Shown here piece by piece: positions 60,700-64,000 of a stretch of DNA of 64,000 nucleotides; position 1 is the stretch's first letter, and each line of letters begins with the position of its first letter. The notes beneath the pieces were generated by a model, which worked only from the letters and a program-made list of their open reading frames with translations, did no database searches and was not told the origin of the DNA. The position numbers and the translations under genes are program-made. The DNA comes from JAGQWW01 sp041392845 (GTDB lineage Bacteria; Bacteroidota; Bacteroidia; Chitinophagales; Saprospiraceae): assembly GCA_041392845.1 (NCBI GenBank), contig JAWKLG010000021.1, positions 1-64,000 of the forward strand, written 5' to 3'.

Positions 60700-60848
60700 T
60701 GTTACAAAGTTTTAAAGATTACCCAATGACGACCGTTCTTCCGCACGTTTGCGAAATCGCAAATGTAGAACATGATTGTCTGGAATCATTAGCTGGTACA
60801 TCAACGAAATTACAATTGGCAGAAGTGATCATCTTGAAATATATTTAG

Positions 60849-60877
60849 CCGACCTGCCACTATCTCAGGCAGGTCGG
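60849..60877 (-). terminator. Hairpin after the sigma factor gene
   Basis: Perfect 10-bp stem CCGACCTGCC/GGCAGGTCGG with a 9-nt loop, 15 bp after the sigma stop. No T-tract follows, so it may attenuate rather than stop transcription into the small gene. Confidence 0.55.
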
Positions 60878-60891
60878 ATGAATGATTAATT

Positions 60892-61479
60892 TTATTTGCG
60901 TTTATCCTCGTATCCGAGCTCCTGAGCGTAGTTCATCAATTGAACTTTCAGCATGTTGCGCGCTCTGTGCAAACGCGAACGAACCGTCCCAACAGGAACA
61001 TCAAGGATTTTAGCAATCTCATCGTACTTGAAATCCTCAATATCACACAACAAAATCACTGTGCGATAATCATCAGGAAGTCTGTTGATGGCGGTGGTAA
61101 TTTCATCGCCCATCAAATGCTCAAACATGTCCTCTCTGAGGTCAAAGTAACCGGATAATTGACTGTCTTCTTCCTTGTTATAGGTTTGGATACTTTCGAT
61201 ATCGACTTGTCCGGGTCTTCTTGTCTTTTTGCGGTAATCATTGATGAATCCATTTTTCATAATGGTAAACAACCATGCTTTTGCATTGGTGCCTTCATCA
61301 TAATTGCGCATGAATCGAAGTGCCTTCAGATAGGTTTCCTGAACCAGATCATTGGCATCTTCCTCATTACCGGTAAGGTGATAAGCAAAGTTGAACAGCG
61401 AATCAATGAGGGGCAAGAATTCCTCCTCAAAGATTTTTTCCCGGTAATTTTTTTCCGTGTCGTGTGTCATAAGTACCAT
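60892..61479 (-). CDS. ECF-type RNA polymerase sigma factor
   Basis: 195 residues. Region 2: FLPLIDSLFNFAYHLTGNEEDANDLVQETYLKAL and NAKAWLFTIMKNGFINDYRKK (split between the -10 binding helices); region 4: INRLPDDYRTVILLCDIED followed by the helix-turn-helix YDEIAKILDVPVGTVRSRLHRAR. Region 3 is absent, as in ECF factors. An alternative start at 61470 would drop three residues. The downstream small gene is its likely partner; the regulon is unknown. Confidence 0.92.
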   Translation of the reverse strand: MVLMTHDTEKNYREKIFEEEFLPLIDSLFNFAYHLTGNEEDANDLVQETYLKALRFMRNYDEGTNAKAWLFTIMKNGFINDYRKKTRRPGQVDIESIQTYNKEEDSQLSGYFDLREDMFEHLMGDEITTAINRLPDDYRTVILLCDIEDFKYDEIAKILDVPVGTVRSRLHRARNMLKVQLMNYAQELGYEDKRK

Positions 61480-61783
61480 AAAGGTAGATTTTTGCCGGAG
61501 TAATAAGGGTTGTAAGGTATTATAGGACAGTAACCAAATGGCCCCGACAAAAAGTTCCAGACTTTTTATTTTTTTAATTTTATTTCTAATCTATTAAAAA
61601 TGAAAGGTGAAATCCATTAAAATATCTGAATTGCGTGGTGATGAAAATTTTTCTCACCGCTGGGGGCGCGGAGGAGGCTACGTATTGCTTTTTTCATGGC
61701 TTTTCTGCTGTTTCTTTTGTCTGAATCAGGATGGCAGGATAAAAGGATGGAAAGGATGTGAGGCTGCTGGGTCAAGCATTTTT

Positions 61784-61811
61784 CACTCGTCACTCATACT
61801 TCTACACTCGT
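61784..61811. repeat. 7-bp tandem repeat tract (CACTCGT, 4 copies)
   Basis: CACTCGT, CACTCAT, ACTTCTA, CACTCGT, followed by CATTTCA. Weakly degenerate third unit. Confidence 0.55.
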
Positions 61812-61844
61812 CATTTCACCAATCATTCTGCTGGGGTCGGAGGG

Positions 61845-62083
61845 CAATGTCCTTAAGTTAAGGAAGAAAAGACAATCGTCTAAGGCGGGTCTCTCGAGAG
61901 GACCTGCCGACTCAAGCAGAGTCATTTGTTTTCAAAGGTGTAATTGTTTGATATTCAATTTCTTTTGTATCTAAACTCCTAATATTTTTGGTTCACGCAA
62001 CGGCCGCGAAGGTTAAGCGCAACGACCGCAACTCAATGATTTGAATGTATTTCACCTTTCATTCTCTTAACTTAATGACATTG
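61845..62083. mobile_element. MITE-like element, copy 2
   Basis: 239 bp, bounded by CAATGTCCTTAAGTTAAG and its inverted partner CTTAACTTAATGACATTG. It is collinear with copy 1 at 40274 over the entire length, including both internal hairpins and the TTTTTGGTTCACGCAACG module, with scattered substitutions. Outer bases of the inverted repeats have decayed compared with copy 1. Confidence 0.75.
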
Positions 62084-62127
62084 GGTCGGGGAGCTCTTCA
62101 AGAAACTCTCCCTTAGACGAGTAGCTA

Positions 62128-63210
62128 TTATTGATTCGATGTATCAATCTTATCAAAATTGCCTCTCAATACCATTTTTACCTGCTCAATCAATTTTTTC
62201 CCTTCTTCAGAAAAATCCTGACCCTTGGCGTTTTGTTTTGCACCTGAAACAGCCAACATAAAATTGTCGGCCATTATCTCATCCGGATGTATGATGTAGT
62301 TGGTATTGTCTTTTATCTGTTTGAAAAAATCAGGGTACTGACGAATATCGATGGTAGAGGTTCCATCATTATTAGAAATCACACGGATGGCTTTACCAAC
62401 CCTGGTAACCTGATACATATCAAATTTTAAATAGCTGAAAAATTCGGGTGTATTTGGATTAAAGGAAGTCCTGTTGGCAATAATAATGGGAATGGCACTA
62501 ATGGTGCTGGTATCTGTATTCAAATCTATTACCTGAGAAATGTCAACTCCATCGGGATTGATCAAAATACGCTCTTCCAATGCTTTATCCATAGACAAGG
62601 GCAATCCAAAGATATTTTTAAAGCCAATCAGGCTGTACAATTGTCTTTTCTCTTTTGGATGATATCTGGAATACACATGAAACAATTCATGCAACATGGT
62701 TCTATACAAAGCTTCTGATATGTCAGATTTGCTTCTTTCTCCTTCCAGATTGATGGCATCTGCAGGTATTACGATTCGGTTTTCTCTGGTGTAATAGGCT
62801 CCGGCGCCATAATGATTGCCTTTCGTTTTAAGCAGTTGAATTTCCGGAAGGAATATTTCACCGGTAAATTCCTGACAGTCTTTATAGGCCTTTTTCATTA
62901 CCTTTTTCAAAAGCTTCTTTTCGTCGGCAGTGAAGCTTTCAACATCTTCTTTTAAATACTGCTTGTAAGCATTGACCATCTCATTTCTGGAAGTTCCTTT
63001 TTCAAAGGTCTTTTTCATCTGAATGGACATGTCCAACTCATTGACCTTATCGAAAAAATCATCTGCCTCATCGTGGGTGATAAATCGGGCTGCATCCATA
63101 CTATCCAACAAAAATACCTTTTGGGTATCTGACATCTTCAACACCTTACCTGGTGCACATCCGATTCCAATCAATACCAACAAAAAAACATATACAATTG
63201 TGCTCTTCAT
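62128..63210 (-). CDS. Putative zinc metallopeptidase lipoprotein
   Basis: 360 residues. Lipoprotein signal with Cys18 (LIGIGC). A helical N-terminal part (25-115) precedes a domain with YYTRENRIVIPADAINLEG, a HELFH zinc motif at 174-178 inside YRTMLHELFHVYSRYHP, and a candidate third ligand Glu311 in IIHPDEIMADNFML. This is a gluzincin-like arrangement, with about 132 residues between the motifs. I do not recognise a named family. Single gene; probably acts in the periplasm or at the outer membrane. Confidence 0.7.
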   Translation of the reverse strand: MKSTIVYVFLLVLIGIGCAPGKVLKMSDTQKVFLLDSMDAARFITHDEADDFFDKVNELDMSIQMKKTFEKGTSRNEMVNAYKQYLKEDVESFTADEKKLLKKVMKKAYKDCQEFTGEIFLPEIQLLKTKGNHYGAGAYYTRENRIVIPADAINLEGERSKSDISEALYRTMLHELFHVYSRYHPKEKRQLYSLIGFKNIFGLPLSMDKALEERILINPDGVDISQVIDLNTDTSTISAIPIIIANRTSFNPNTPEFFSYLKFDMYQVTRVGKAIRVISNNDGTSTIDIRQYPDFFKQIKDNTNYIIHPDEIMADNFMLAVSGAKQNAKGQDFSEEGKKLIEQVKMVLRGNFDKIDTSNQ

Positions 63211-63275
63211 TGTGTCAACATATTTTGCGTAAAGCTAATATGTTTCCCTTAATGCACGAACTGTGCCAGTATGGA

Positions 63276-63318
63276 AAAAGAAAAAGGGTTGGAGATTTAC
63301 TCCCAACCCTTTTTCTTT
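63276..63318 (-). terminator. Strong terminator after the glutamine amidotransferase gene
   Basis: AAAGAAAAAGGGTTGG, loop of about 9 nt, CCAACCCTTTTTCTTT: 16-bp near-perfect stem with T-tracts on both strands. Confidence 0.88.
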
Positions 63319-63335
63319 ATTGTAATCGAATCGAC

Positions 63336-64000
63336 CTACGCCTCCAAAACTCTCCCCGGCACTTCCTTCAACTGTCGTACAGCATTTGAAAGGAAACCCG
63401 GTAATATCATTTGATGGGTCAATGGAATTTTTTCAGGATCATTAAGATCACGAATCATGGTCATATACTTGCGCTTTCCAAACTCATCAACTACTGCATC
63501 CATACGCTCTTTTTGCATAAAGTGCTCGCGCATACCGTCCGGATCTGCTTCTGGATGGAAATTGGTTCCAAAAAATTCATTGGAAAATCTGATTGCCATG
63601 AGCGCCCTTTCATAAGGCACATGAGGGCGAACCTTTTCCAAACATAAAATCTTTGCTCCTATCGCATCCAAAACCTCATAATCAGGTTGTACTACCTGAT
63701 ATTCTCTAAAATCGGCAATCCAGAAAGGATCGGGAAGGTTTTTGAGCAAGCAGTCTTTTTTTCCGTGGATGGTTTTATGGGTAGGAAAAGTTCCGAAAGA
63801 TTTTTTGCGGCGTTTGGTGATTTCACCTACAGCAAAATGGTCGCAGATCATTTGGAAGGAATGGCAAATAAAAAACACATGTTTCTTGGGCAAATCTCCC
63901 TTCAAATTATGCAGCCATAAACGATCCATCAAATCTTTCCAGCCTGCATCCCAAATTCCGTCGCCTTCTTGCGGATGGCCCGGACCTCCGGATGAAATAT
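63336..64000 (-). CDS. Type 1 glutamine amidotransferase (5' end beyond window)
   Basis: At least 220 residues are visible; the frame is open to the right edge (ISSGGPGHPQEGDGIWDAG at the edge). The nucleophile cysteine lies in FFICHSFQM and the His-Glu pair in NFHPEADPDGM, with SFGTFPTHKT and EYQVVQPDYEVL between: the class I GATase fold. It resembles stand-alone GMP-synthase-like amidotransferases of Bacteroidota; no synthetase domain is attached on the visible side. The accepting substrate is unknown. Confidence 0.86.
   Translation of the reverse strand, partial: ISSGGPGHPQEGDGIWDAGWKDLMDRLWLHNLKGDLPKKHVFFICHSFQMICDHFAVGEITKRRKKSFGTFPTHKTIHGKKDCLLKNLPDPFWIADFREYQVVQPDYEVLDAIGAKILCLEKVRPHVPYERALMAIRFSNEFFGTNFHPEADPDGMREHFMQKERMDAVVDEFGKRKYMTMIRDLNDPEKIPLTHQMILPGFLSNAVRQLKEVPGRVLEA

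Larger units (their letters stand above)
61480..62127. other. 648-bp intergenic region with MITE-like copy 2
   Basis: Between the sigma factor (5' side) and the 3' end of the protease lipoprotein gene. An 84-codon open frame at 61607-61861 has low-complexity, atypical protein content and ends in the repeat, so I do not call it. It contains a 7-mer tract and the TIR element. Confidence 0.65.

Noticed and set aside
61607..61861. 84-codon open frame beside the second MITE-like element
   Set aside because: Low-complexity composition rich in Cys, Phe, Ser and Trp, it runs through a 7-mer tract and into the repeat; no homology pattern.

Overview
The window looks like a chromosome segment of a Bacteroidota bacterium, most likely of the Saprospiria (relatives of Haliscomenobacter). 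Pointers are several secreted proteins with the C-terminal sorting domain of the type IX secretion system (T9SS), the T9SS/gliding lipoprotein SprE/PorW, GldE next to ssb and mutY, a TonB receptor flanked by two DUF4249 lipoproteins, LytS/LytTR signalling with a Reg_prop propeller sensor, promoter boxes of the Bacteroidota type (TAnnTTTG), few Shine-Dalgarno sites, and an iodotyrosine-deiodinase-like flavoprotein of the kind characterised in Haliscomenobacter. Base composition appears even and AT-rich; I see no prophage, CRISPR array, rRNA or tRNA.

Layout. 1-2.1 kb: pcm (cut by the left edge) and a phosphohexomutase. 2.1-5.9 kb: LytTR regulator plus propeller histidine kinase. 6-10.9 kb: DUF4249 - TonB receptor - DUF4249 and a small lipoprotein. 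11-15.7 kb: NhaC antiporter, SulP transporter, an unknown protein and the IYD-like nitroreductase. 15.9-20.6 kb: HEAT-cyclophilin lipoprotein, gcvT, a GbsR/MarR regulator and a small membrane protein. 20.7-22.8 kb: paaA-paaB-paaC. 23-29.5 kb: secreted unknown, ElaA-type acetyltransferase coupled to a histidine kinase, MtfA-like protein without its metal site, large lipoprotein, MBL/beta-CASP hydrolase. 30-31.2 kb: two Skp/OmpH chaperones. 31.5-36 kb: two tandem T9SS cargo paralogues and a Gfo/Idh/MocA oxidoreductase. 36-40.1 kb: ROK kinase, mutY, ssb, gldE. 40.8-43.9 kb: xseA and an ABC exporter. 44.1-45.5 kb: a complete IS4-family element. 45.8-50.4 kb: GWxTD protein and SprE/PorW. 50.6-55.3 kb: M23 peptidase, hisS, bshA, amidohydrolase. 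55.5-60.1 kb: T9SS cargo and a frameshifted M36 metalloprotease with T9SS tail. 60.4-64 kb: ECF sigma factor with a small downstream partner, a putative zinc-protease lipoprotein, and a glutamine amidotransferase cut by the right edge.

The genes are mostly housekeeping plus cell-envelope and secretion functions. The striking part is the intergenic DNA. At least fourteen tracts consist of degenerate repeats with a strict 7-bp period. Several different 7-mers are used, on both strands, and in seven cases the tract begins or ends on, or within a few bases of, a stop codon. Two copies of a ~240-257 bp element with terminal inverted repeats and conserved internal hairpins lie at 40.3 and 61.8 kb (MITE-like), with a related fragment at 55.4 kb. 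The IS4 element has inserted, with a clean 10-bp target duplication, into a 7-mer tract that is part of another dispersed repeat (second copy near 19.7 kb). A perfect 50-bp palindrome lies next to the longest 7-mer tract.
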